Below are positions 1 to 6,641 of a DNA stretch of 8,247 nucleotides, one piece after another. Each line of letters begins with the position of its first letter. Position 1 is the first letter of the stretch. The translations under genes and the position numbers were made by a program. Origin of the DNA: Oscillospiraceae bacterium (GTDB lineage: Bacteria; Bacillota; Clostridia; Oscillospirales; Ruminococcaceae); the NCBI GenBank assembly GCA_016303235.1, contig JAEDMB010000084.1, positions 1-8,247 of the forward strand, read 5' to 3'. Below the pieces are notes generated by a model that was not told where the DNA came from, ran no database searches, and was given only the letters and a program-made list of their open reading frames with translations.

Positions 1-839
1 AAACCAAGTTTTTATGCAGATACAAGCAAGATAAAGTTTACAGAAACTCATGTAATACTTGAAAAACTGACAGAAAGCAAGAAGAAAAGCAAGCAAAAGT
101 TTAATGCTGTGAAGCTCGCAGAGAAGAATAAAATTCCTGTAAATGTAAAGTATTCAAATCCCAGAATAACATTTGACGGTTTGAACTGGTGGATTTCAGT
201 GGGAATAGAATGTTCCGGAAGTACAGAAAAGCCGTTGAATGAGGGTATAGGAATTGATATAGGTATAAAAGACCTTGCAATATGTTCTGATAAGCATACT
301 TATAAAAATATTAACAAGACTGCAAAATTTAAAAAACTAAAGAAAAAAAGCGTAGATTACAGCGTAAAATATCAAGAAAATATAATAAAAACAGAAAGGG
401 GGTACGTTACTGTAAAACTAAGAATATCCTGAAAAGTGAAAAACAGCTTTTGAACATAAATCACCGATTAACAAATATTCGTCATAACTATTTGCATCGT
501 GTAACATCTGAGATTATAAACCGAAAACCAAAGTTTATAGTTTTAGAGGATTTAAATGTAAAGGGAATGATGAAGAACAGACACTTAGCCAAAGCTGTAC
601 AGGAACAATGCTTTTATGAATTTTACAGACAGATACAGTATAAATGTAACTGGAATAATATTGAATTTATAACAGCAGACAGATATTATCCGTCAAGCAA
701 GATGTGTTCCTGTTGTGGAAATATCAAAAAAGATTTAAAACTAAAAGACAGAACATACATCTGTGCTGAATGTGGGAATATAACAGACAGAGATTATCAG
801 GCAAGTGTTAATTTAATGCGATATGGATTAACAGCATAG
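1..839 (+). pseudogene. tnpB: IS200/IS605-family TnpB (OrfB) RNA-guided nuclease, 5' end outside window, one frameshift
   Basis: The reading frame is open from base 1 (first residues KPSFYADTSK), so the gene begins to the left; about 280 residues are visible of a family usually 360-400 long. Seen in order: an RuvC-I segment GIDIGIKDLA (244-285) with the catalytic Asp, a basic K/R-rich linker, RuvC-II FIVLEDLNVKGM (537-572) with the catalytic Glu, a zinc finger with two CxxC pairs (CSCC and CAEC, about 703-774), and RuvC-III TDRDYQAS with the last catalytic Asp. The first frame runs to a TGA at 430-432, but from about 345 the family-like sequence (RRLQRKISRKYNK) is in the frame one base back and continues to TAG at 837-839. 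The lesion sits in an A7 run. Known for the family: TnpB cuts DNA guided by an RNA from the element's right end and promotes element retention. All catalytic residues survive, so decay is recent, or the frames are joined by slippage, or a base was miscalled. Family assignment is confident; functional status is open. Confidence 0.9.
343..350 (+). other. A7 run at the tnpB frameshift point
   Basis: Seven consecutive A's followed by G separate the two tnpB frames. In the incoming frame the codons are AAG AAA AAA AGC. The outgoing frame reads AAA AAG CGT AGA from 345. A loss of one A from an original A8 would explain the break. A -1 slip of a lysyl-tRNA on AAA, or RNA polymerase slippage on the homopolymer, would restore the full protein. 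The outgoing frame has a stop (TAA, 330-332) just upstream, so the join must fall between 333 and 432. TnpB is not a protein I know to use programmed frameshifting, so mutation or sequencing error is the default reading. Confidence 0.75.
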
Positions 840-960
840 TCAGAACAAATACTGTTAATATGTACCGATACGTTAGTCGGGAATTTAAGCCTTTGGAGTG
901 TTATACAAAACGAGAGTAGTTTTTTAAGCAAAATCGGACACAACGAAAAAGGAATGAAAC
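827..960 (+). ncRNA. Putative omega-RNA (reRNA) scaffold of the TnpB element
   Basis: In IS200/IS605 elements the guide RNA overlaps the 3' end of tnpB and runs to the right end, with the guide taken from flanking DNA. Here the bases after the tnpB stop are structured. An 8-bp perfect stem, 827-834 with 852-859, straddles the stop codon. A second stem pairs 865-869 with 876-880 (CCGAT/GTCGG, one G-T wobble). A third pairs 907-911 with 919-923 (AAAAC/GTTTT). The stretch with GTCGGGAATTTAAGCC (876-891), through GGACACAACG, to GGAATGAAAC at 951-960 resembles right-end sequences I associate with clostridial IS605 elements; this is from memory, not a search. The 5' limit is unknown and may lie further inside tnpB. 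The 3' scaffold limit depends on the exact element boundary, placed about 960-1020. Confidence 0.6.
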
Positions 961-962
961 AT

Positions 963-987
963 AAAAGTTATAATATTTATAGCTTTT
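963..987 (+). repeat. Imperfect palindrome, candidate right-end hairpin of the IS element
   Basis: AAAAGTTATA (963-972) pairs with TATAGCTTTT (978-987) around a 5-base loop, with nine Watson-Crick pairs and one T-G wobble. Subterminal hairpins of this kind are what the TnpA Y1 transposase recognises in IS200/IS605 ends, and this one lies where a right-end hairpin is expected, about 125 bases after tnpB. The sequence TTATAGCTTTT recurs at 998-1008, 21 bases downstream. The stem is A+T rich and lacks a GC clamp, so it would be a weak terminator. The exact cleavage site cannot be fixed without a left end or an empty-site comparison; I expect it between about 988 and 1025. Confidence 0.5.
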
Positions 988-1038
988 AATTTAGTTGTTA
1001 TAGCTTTTTATAAGTTTTCAGTAACGGAATGACAATTA

Positions 1039-2547
1039 ATGAATAAAACAGTTAAACGGTTTACTTTTACAGGAATATATCTTGCTATAATAATTGTCCT
1101 CACTGTAATTATGAATATCTATGTAACATCAGATACAAGAAATGATAATCTTGAAAGAATGAAAGCTCTTGCAAGAGAGCGTTCTGTAATTATCACTGAC
1201 TATACTAAAAATGCTGAATTTACACTTTCAGCTTACAGTACATCAAAGGAAATAAAAGACCTGCTTGCAGACCCCTCAAATCCTGAAAAAACTGCCATTG
1301 CACAGAAATATACAGATGAAATTTCTGGTATGGTAAAAGGTATTGAGGGAATATATGTCAGTCAGTGGAATACAACAGTTCTCGCACATACAAATACACA
1401 GTATGTCGGAATGACAACAAGAACTGGTGCATCTCTTGAACAGCTCCGAAATTCTCTCCTTGATGCCGGAAACGATGTCTATAATACCGGCATTATAATT
1501 TCACCGTCTTCCGGAAAGCAGATTCTTTCGCTTTACAAGGCAATATATGATGATTCCGGAAATCCTGTCGGACTTGCCGGTCTCGGAATCTATATGGAGG
1601 ATATTGAAAACAGTTTCAGAAAATTACAGCTTAATACGGAAAATTCCGTTTTTTCAATGGTAAATGTATCTGACGGCAAGTATATACTTTGTGAGGATAC
1701 GGGACAAATCGGAATACAGGTCAATAATCCCACAGCCCTTGAGCTTTGCGAAAAATTAAGGGATTCCGGCAAAGGCGATTCTGTCTATGAATACGAAAAG
1801 GACGGAAAAGTATCTCTCTATGCATATATCAGCGATTATGACTGGCTTGTTATGATTGATTCCCCGAAAGGCGAAGTATACAAAAATTCAAGAATTATCA
1901 ATCTTTATATGGCTGTATTCAGCGTATTTGTTATAGTATGGACTGTTATATTCAACATTATGCTTTCAAAACAGGAAAAAACAGAGCAGAAACTCGAAAA
2001 GTCAAAGAAAAAGCAGGAAACTATCAAAAGTAACCTGCATACAGTTGCACTCCGTGACATTCTCACAGATGTAAACAACAGAATAAAATTTATTGACGAT
2101 TTCGGCAGAGATAAAAACGGCAGATATAAAATACAGGATTGTCCCGATAATCCGTATTTCTTTGCAATGTTCAATATTGCAAAATTCAGCAGTATAAATA
2201 TAAAATACGGTCACGATGCAGGAGACGCAGTACTTGTAAATACAGCTGATATTCTTAAAAACTATTTCAGTGTCTCGGATATTTACAGAACCGGTTCAGA
2301 TGAATTTGTTGTTGCTGTTCAGTGTCCGAAAGAAAATGCAGACAATTTCATAAAAAAATTAAATACCGTTTTAAGCGAACTTAATAAGCCTCTGAAATCA
2401 GGCAGTGATATTATTAATGCTGATTATTCTGTATCTGCCGTGAAAAAGAGCAGTGCAGTAAGTCCCGCCGTTCTCATATCCCTTAAAGATATTATCAATA
2501 ACAACGGCATAACTAAAGACAATGTAATATTTGTTGATATGGATTAA
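1039..2547 (+). CDS. dCache-sensor membrane receptor with a degenerate GGDEF domain
   Basis: A 502-residue protein with membrane segment 1 at residues 10-29, an extracellular double-Cache sensor (about 30-285, including GIYVSQWNTTVLAHTN and NTGIIISPSSGKQI, typical of ligand-binding dCache), membrane segment 2 at 287-309, a charged coiled-coil linker (310-335) and a C-terminal GGDEF domain (335-500). Family role: ligand binding outside controls c-di-GMP synthesis inside. Here the active site is altered. The first metal-binding Asp (PleD D327) is Asn379, the next Asp of that motif is Ala381, the signature is GSDEF at 419-423, the RxxD inhibitory site is not recognisable, and the C-terminal motif around the usual SxG and AK..G is lost. 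Guanine-contact residues Asn387 and Asp396 remain. It may be inactive, or bind GTP or c-di-GMP without making it. The start ATG has only a weak GGA about 11 bases upstream; later starts would remove the first membrane segment. It ends just before a strong terminator and is probably monocistronic. Confidence 0.88.
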   Translation: MNKTVKRFTFTGIYLAIIIVLTVIMNIYVTSDTRNDNLERMKALARERSVIITDYTKNAEFTLSAYSTSKEIKDLLADPSNPEKTAIAQKYTDEISGMVKGIEGIYVSQWNTTVLAHTNTQYVGMTTRTGASLEQLRNSLLDAGNDVYNTGIIISPSSGKQILSLYKAIYDDSGNPVGLAGLGIYMEDIENSFRKLQLNTENSVFSMVNVSDGKYILCEDTGQIGIQVNNPTALELCEKLRDSGKGDSVYEYEKDGKVSLYAYISDYDWLVMIDSPKGEVYKNSRIINLYMAVFSVFVIVWTVIFNIMLSKQEKTEQKLEKSKKKQETIKSNLHTVALRDILTDVNNRIKFIDDFGRDKNGRYKIQDCPDNPYFFAMFNIAKFSSINIKYGHDAGDAVLVNTADILKNYFSVSDIYRTGSDEFVVAVQCPKENADNFIKKLNTVLSELNKPLKSGSDIINADYSVSAVKKSSAVSPAVLISLKDIINNNGITKDNVIFVDMD

Positions 2548-2560
2548 AAATTCATTAAAA

Positions 2561-2601
2561 AGACCGTTTGTGCATTTTAAGCACAGACGGTCTGATTTTT
2601 T
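2561..2601. terminator. Bidirectional intrinsic terminator between convergent genes
   Basis: AGACCGTTTGTGC (2561-2573) pairs over 13 positions (one T-G wobble) with GCACAGACGGTCT (2581-2593) around a 7-base loop. A T-rich tail (2596-2601) follows on the + strand. On the - strand the complement of ATTCATTAAAA (2550-2560) gives a T-rich tail. It lies 13 bases after the receptor stop and just past the permease stop, so it can end transcription from both sides. Confidence 0.9.
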
Positions 2602-3562
2602 ATATAAAATTCAGAGTTTTCAGAATAAAAAGCCACATCGTAAGAGTAAACGCACTGAAAAGAGTTGTAATCATAACGGCACATGCAGTAACAGTTCCGT
2701 TGTGATTCATATTTTTAGCCATAACGAAACAGCTTCCTGTTGTGGCACTTCCGAGCATTACAAGGATTGCAATAAGCTTTTCACTTCTGAATCCAAGCTT
2801 TACGGCAATCGGTAAAAATATAATGCAGAAAAGTATTAATTTTATGAAAGCTATTCCGAAAGCCGTTTTGAATTTTCCCTTTGCATCACTGATTTTAAAC
2901 GACGCTCCGAGGGCTATCAGCGAGAGGGGAGTTGCCATATTTCCGAGATAAGAAACGGATTTTGAAAGTATAACAGGCTGTGGAATCTGAAGTACAGACC
3001 ATAACATTCCGACGGCAATTCCGAGAATAATGGGATTTGTCAGAACATCTTTTGCAGTTTTCTTAAAAAGCTCCTTTTTATTGCATTTTTCCTTGTCGGG
3101 GGAAGTAAGCGAAAGAACTATAACGGCAATAATGTTGTAAAGCGGAACAGTTCCGACAATCATCAGCCCAGCCATAACAGCTTCACCGTATATATTTTTT
3201 ACAAAAGCAATGCCCAGTATAGCAGCACTGCTCCTGTAAGATGCCTGAATTATTTCTCCTCTTTCGGTTTTGTCCTTATGTACAAGCGAAATCAGAAACG
3301 CAATTATAATACTTGCCGTTGTTGCAAGAAAACAGAATACTACAAATTTCGTATCCCATACGGATTTGAAATCCGCTGTTGACAAATCCATAAAGAGAAG
3401 TGCCGGCAGAAGTGCCTTGAATACAAACTGATTTATTTTTTTTGTAGTATGTTCATCGAGCATGTTTAATCTGTTCATAAACCAGCCGAAAACCATCATA
3501 AGAAATACGGGAATAGTTGCATTGAGACTGAAAACAAGATTCTGAACAAAACTGTTATTCAT
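2600..3562 (-). CDS. AEC (auxin efflux carrier)-family permease
   Basis: A 320-residue, very hydrophobic protein with about ten predicted membrane helices in two blocks of five, separated by a charged cytoplasmic loop (around residues 150-170, SPDKEKCNKKELFKKTAKD). The N-terminal helix with NATIPVFLMMVFGWFMNRL and the following FVFKALLPALLFMDL are typical of bacterial AEC members such as malate permease homologues. The family carries small carboxylates or related solutes, and the substrate cannot be read from sequence. The ATG overlaps the stop of the upstream lyase gene (ATGAATAA, 8 nt), and an in-frame TAA directly precedes it, so the start is fixed. The nearest AGGGA is 13 bases upstream, rather far, which suggests coupling to upstream translation. 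As the last gene of the operon, cut off by the terminator at 2561-2593, it may export a product of the lyase or import its substrate (inference). Confidence 0.9.
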   Translation of the reverse strand: MNNSFVQNLVFSLNATIPVFLMMVFGWFMNRLNMLDEHTTKKINQFVFKALLPALLFMDLSTADFKSVWDTKFVVFCFLATTASIIIAFLISLVHKDKTERGEIIQASYRSSAAILGIAFVKNIYGEAVMAGLMIVGTVPLYNIIAVIVLSLTSPDKEKCNKKELFKKTAKDVLTNPIILGIAVGMLWSVLQIPQPVILSKSVSYLGNMATPLSLIALGASFKISDAKGKFKTAFGIAFIKLILFCIIFLPIAVKLGFRSEKLIAILVMLGSATTGSCFVMAKNMNHNGTVTACAVMITTLFSAFTLTMWLFILKTLNFI

Positions 3563-4841
3563 TTATGGAAATCAGTCCCTCGTCAATCATTTCCTGAACG
3601 GCAAGCATAACGCCGAGTTTACCGCTTGTATATGTAATACCGCCCTGCATCCATACAGCGAAAGGCTCACGGATAGGAGCGTCAGCAGAAAGCTCTATTG
3701 ATGCTCCCATAGTGAAAGCACCGGCAGCCATTATAACCTTGTCGGAATATCCGGGCATATCCCACGCCTCCGGAGTTACAAACGAATCAACGGGAGCTCC
3801 CTTTTGTATTCCACGGCAGAATGCTGTCAGAAGTTTCTCGTTGCCGAGTTTTATTGCAGTTATAATATCTCCTCTTGTATCGTCCTTGCGTGGGGAACAT
3901 TCAAATCCGAGCATACTGAGAAGTTCGCTTGCAAATGCGGAAGTCTTTTTCGCATTGCATACAACATCGGGAGCAAGGAAAAATCCGAGGAACATTTCAC
4001 GGTTCATATCAAGGGTACAGCCTACTTCCTTACCCATACCGACACATGTCAGACGGTATGAACATTTTTCAACCAAATCGGCTCTGCCTGCAATATATCC
4101 GCCTGTACGTGCAATACCTCCGCCGGCATTTTTGATAAGAGAGCCTATTATTATATCAGCACCGACATGTGTCGGTTCAAATTCTTCAATAAATTCACCG
4201 TAGCAGTTGTCAACCATTATAATTGCATCGGGATTTCCTTTTTTTATAGCCTTAACCATTTTTTCAATATCGTCAAGAGTATATGCAGGGCGGAGGGAAT
4301 ATCCTCTTGAACGCTGTATATACGCTACTTTTGCATTTTTTACTGTTTCGGTAATTTTATCGTAATCGGGAGTGCCATCGGAATTTAAATCAACCTGAGC
4401 ATATTCTATTCCGTAATCCATAAGTGAACCGTTTCCGGCTTCACCGCTTATTCCGATAACTTCCTCAAGAGTATCATAAGGCTTTCCCGTAATCGATACA
4501 AGCAAGTCGCCCTTGCGGAGAACTCCGAAAAGAGCCGTTGAAAGTGCGTGAGTACCTGATACGAAATTATGTCTTACAAGAGCGTCCTCCGTACCGAAAA
4601 CCTGTGCATAAACCTTGTCAAGTGTTTCTCTGCCAATATCTCCGTAGCCGTAGCCTGTACTTCCGTAGAAACAAGATTCACTGACTTTGTTTTCAGCAAA
4701 GGCATTAAGTACCTTTGCACCGTTAAATTCGGCAGTTTCCTCAAATTTTCTGAAACTTCCGGAACAGTTCTGTTCTGCAATTTCAGCAAGCTTTATAAGT
4801 TTTTCATCAAATTTAAACATACCGGCAATATTATGATTCAT
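3555..4841 (-). CDS. PLP-dependent enzyme of the 'methionine gamma-lyase / aluminium resistance' family
   Basis: A 428-residue fold-type I PLP enzyme of the PF06838 type (B. subtilis YnbB-like). Seen: a glycine-rich SESCFYGSTGYGYGD (54-68), SGTHAL (95-100) for phosphate binding, MVDNCYGEF (209-217) with Asp211 facing the pyridine nitrogen, and GSLIKNAGGG (233-242) with Lys237 as the Schiff-base lysine. The C-terminal domain is complete. Proteins of this family are annotated as cystathionine beta-/methionine gamma-lyase-like or 'aluminium resistance', but the physiological substrate is poorly established, so a C-S lyase role is inference. A longer in-frame extension exists to 4931, but it would read back through the upstream gene. 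ATG 4841 has AAAGGAAG (4850-4857) 8 bases ahead and gives the family N-terminus. It overlaps the GNAT gene by 11 nt and the permease gene by 8 nt. Confidence 0.92.
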   Translation of the reverse strand: MNHNIAGMFKFDEKLIKLAEIAEQNCSGSFRKFEETAEFNGAKVLNAFAENKVSESCFYGSTGYGYGDIGRETLDKVYAQVFGTEDALVRHNFVSGTHALSTALFGVLRKGDLLVSITGKPYDTLEEVIGISGEAGNGSLMDYGIEYAQVDLNSDGTPDYDKITETVKNAKVAYIQRSRGYSLRPAYTLDDIEKMVKAIKKGNPDAIIMVDNCYGEFIEEFEPTHVGADIIIGSLIKNAGGGIARTGGYIAGRADLVEKCSYRLTCVGMGKEVGCTLDMNREMFLGFFLAPDVVCNAKKTSAFASELLSMLGFECSPRKDDTRGDIITAIKLGNEKLLTAFCRGIQKGAPVDSFVTPEAWDMPGYSDKVIMAAGAFTMGASIELSADAPIREPFAVWMQGGITYTSGKLGVMLAVQEMIDEGLISINE

Positions 4842-5628
4842 CTGCAAGTCTTCCTTTCGCAATACTTTCTTTTTGAATGTCCTGACGTTCAAGAACGTTT
4901 TCACGCATAACTTCACGGAAACCAATTTCACGGTAAAAGCTTACTCTTATATCGAGGGCAAGGAGATAGGCTTTTTTATTGAGATTATTCAGAAACATTG
5001 CAAGCCATTTGAGAAACTCCCTTGCATAACCGCTTCCCCTTGAATTTATTTTTGTTGCAACCTGTCCCACAAGAACATCATTTTCAATATCGAAAACTAT
5101 TGATGCAGTAGTACAGCCCTTATATGTGAATACCTTGCTTACACCGTGACGGCATCTGTGCGAAGTATCCGTATACCAAAGACCGAAATCGGCAATATTC
5201 GGAAATCCCTCGCTTAAAATTTCGTAAACCTCTTTGAAATCGGGATTGAATTCAACCTGAAGTTCATTGAAATTTCTTGTATTTTCATCGGGGAGCATTT
5301 CAAAAACTGTTCTCCCCAGAACCTGATAATTTATATCTTCTTTCAGTTTGTTTATTATCTGCTGTGAACCCTCAATTCTGAAAGGCATATTCATCTTTGC
5401 AAAGTGAAGAATTTCATCGCTGTATATATCATAGTCACTGCATATTATAAGCGTTGAATTTATCATAAACATAAAGCCGTATCCGTTTTCATTTTCGATT
5501 TTATAAAAACGGCAGAAATCGTATCCTGTTCCGTATGCTTTGAGATATGCAAGCATTTTTTTGCCATTCAGCGACTTGAGGAGCATAGCACGGTCAAAAT
5601 CTTCCGGATTATTAATAATTTTTATCAT
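4831..5628 (-). CDS. Two-domain GNAT-family N-acetyltransferase
   Basis: A 265-residue protein with an N-terminal alpha/beta region (about 1-120) and a C-terminal GNAT fold (about 125-250). The acetyl-CoA pyrophosphate loop is recognisable in VGQVATKINSRGSGYAREFLKWL, with beta4 ending at VGQVAT and RGSGYA as the Q/RxxGxG/A motif. A C-terminal YREIGFREV matches the common GNAT end motif (Y..GF). The architecture of a degenerate N-terminal half plus an active C-terminal half resembles other clostridial double-GNAT proteins. The acceptor substrate is unknown. ATG 5628 is preferred: AGGA (5638-5641) lies 9 bases before it but only 3 before the alternative TTG 5634. The gene overlaps the M42 gene upstream by 17 nt and the PLP enzyme gene downstream by 11 nt. 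Possible roles are acetylation of a free amino acid or of a protein N-terminus; neither is shown. Confidence 0.85.
   Translation of the reverse strand: MIKIINNPEDFDRAMLLKSLNGKKMLAYLKAYGTGYDFCRFYKIENENGYGFMFMINSTLIICSDYDIYSDEILHFAKMNMPFRIEGSQQIINKLKEDINYQVLGRTVFEMLPDENTRNFNELQVEFNPDFKEVYEILSEGFPNIADFGLWYTDTSHRCRHGVSKVFTYKGCTTASIVFDIENDVLVGQVATKINSRGSGYAREFLKWLAMFLNNLNKKAYLLALDIRVSFYREIGFREVMRENVLERQDIQKESIAKGRLADES
4850..4857 (-). promoter_or_regulatory. Ribosome binding site that decides the PLP enzyme start
   Basis: AAAGGAAG on the minus strand, 8 bases before ATG 4841. It lies inside the last codons of the GNAT gene and supports 4841 over the upstream in-frame start at 4931. Confidence 0.8.
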
Positions 5629-6640
5629 CGTCAAGAATCCTGTTCCTTAAAATATCGGCAAGCTTTAAAGCTTCGCTGTAATCGTCTGATTTTATAACGC
5701 ATGACGGTGAATGAAGATAACGGCAGGGGAGTGATATTGCCATAGTTTTAACGCCGTTTCCGCTTATGTGAATAGCACCGCTGTCGTTTCCGCCTGCTAC
5801 AACGGTTTTAGTCTGAATTTTTATATTATTTTCCCTTGCGGTATCGAATGCGAGATTATACAAATCCCTGTTGTACATAGTACTTCTGTCCATGTAAGAA
5901 ACAACAGCACCCTTACCGAGTTCGCATACTCTTTTTGCACCGGATACGCCGTCAATATCGGAGGCGGTAGTTGATTCGAGAACTATTGCAAAATCGGGAT
6001 TTACGCTGAATGCTGAAACTCTTGAACCTCTCAAGCCGATTTCCTCCTGAACGTTAAAAACATACCAAGTATCAAATTCGTGTTCCTTTTCGATAAGCTC
6101 AAGCATAATCGCACAGCCTGCACGGTCATCAATAGCCTTTGATTTTATCAGATTTTCGCCAAATTCCATATATTCTGAATCAAAATAAATACAATCACCG
6201 GGACGGATATATTTTTCGGCTTCCTCCTTACTGCAAAAGCCTGTATCTATATACATTGAGGAGATTTTAGGGAATTTCTTTCTGTCATCGGCTGAAAGTC
6301 TGTGAACGGGCAGAGAACCTATAACACCCTTTATTTTATTTTTGCCGACAGTAACACGCTTTCCGGAAATTACGGAAGTATCAATTCCGCCTACTGTGTC
6401 AAAAAGCAATGTGCCGTCAGAATTTACAGCTGTTACAATAAAGCCTACTTCGTCCATATGAGCACAAATCATAAGCTTTTTTTCGGGAGTTTTTTTACCT
6501 TTGCGGAGTGCGATTATATTTCCGAGAGCGTCAACACTGAAAGTGCATTTGTCTGATATTTTACTGATTATATAATCTCTTATATCTGATTCGTCACCGG
6601 AAATTCCGTTCAGCAGACAGAGTTCCTTAAGATATTTCAT
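5612..6640 (-). CDS. M42-family metallo-aminopeptidase, second of a tandem pair
   Basis: A 342-residue cytosolic peptidase of the M42 (glutamyl/tetrahedral aminopeptidase, FrvX/YsdC-like) family. The binuclear metal site is complete: His61 in AHMDEVG, the bridging Asp in AIDDRAG (171/172), the catalytic base and ligand Glu199/Glu200 in VQEEIGLRG, Glu222 in VLESTTASD (Asp or Glu in the family), and His310 in RYLHSP. The GGNDSGAIH segment (283-291) matches the family consensus near the active site. M42 enzymes form dodecameric particles that trim short peptides from the N-terminus; assembly here is inferred. The ATG is preceded by AAAGGAG (6650-6656) at 9 bases, encoded in the last codons of the preceding gene. 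There is one base between that gene's stop and this start, and a 17-nt overlap with the GNAT gene. Confidence 0.93.
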   Translation of the reverse strand: MKYLKELCLLNGISGDESDIRDYIISKISDKCTFSVDALGNIIALRKGKKTPEKKLMICAHMDEVGFIVTAVNSDGTLLFDTVGGIDTSVISGKRVTVGKNKIKGVIGSLPVHRLSADDRKKFPKISSMYIDTGFCSKEEAEKYIRPGDCIYFDSEYMEFGENLIKSKAIDDRAGCAIMLELIEKEHEFDTWYVFNVQEEIGLRGSRVSAFSVNPDFAIVLESTTASDIDGVSGAKRVCELGKGAVVSYMDRSTMYNRDLYNLAFDTARENNIKIQTKTVVAGGNDSGAIHISGNGVKTMAISLPCRYLHSPSCVIKSDDYSEALKLADILRNRILDDDKNY

Positions 6641-6641
6641 A

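Noticed and set aside
963..987. Intrinsic terminator after tnpB
   Set aside because: The stem is almost all A-T and has no continuous T tract of the usual kind right after it; a transposon-end hairpin is the better reading.
1029..1046. Five-codon ORF (ATG ACA ATT AAT GAA TAA) overlapping the receptor start, a possible leader peptide
   Set aside because: Too short and of ordinary composition, with no clear ribosome binding site or attenuator-like structure; consistent with chance.
1441..1800. Repeated TTCCGG/TCCGGAAA strings in the receptor gene and elsewhere
   Set aside because: They fall in frame as Ser-Gly or Ala-Gly codons and have no regular spacing; codon preference explains them.
3712..4203. 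Long open frame on the + strand opposite the PLP enzyme gene
   Set aside because: It is the antisense of a well-conserved enzyme, has no ribosome binding site, and its product has no recognisable domain.
4842..4931. A 30-residue N-terminal extension of the PLP enzyme
   Set aside because: It lies wholly within the GNAT coding region, is rich in K/V/F without family similarity, and a good ribosome binding site precedes ATG 4841.
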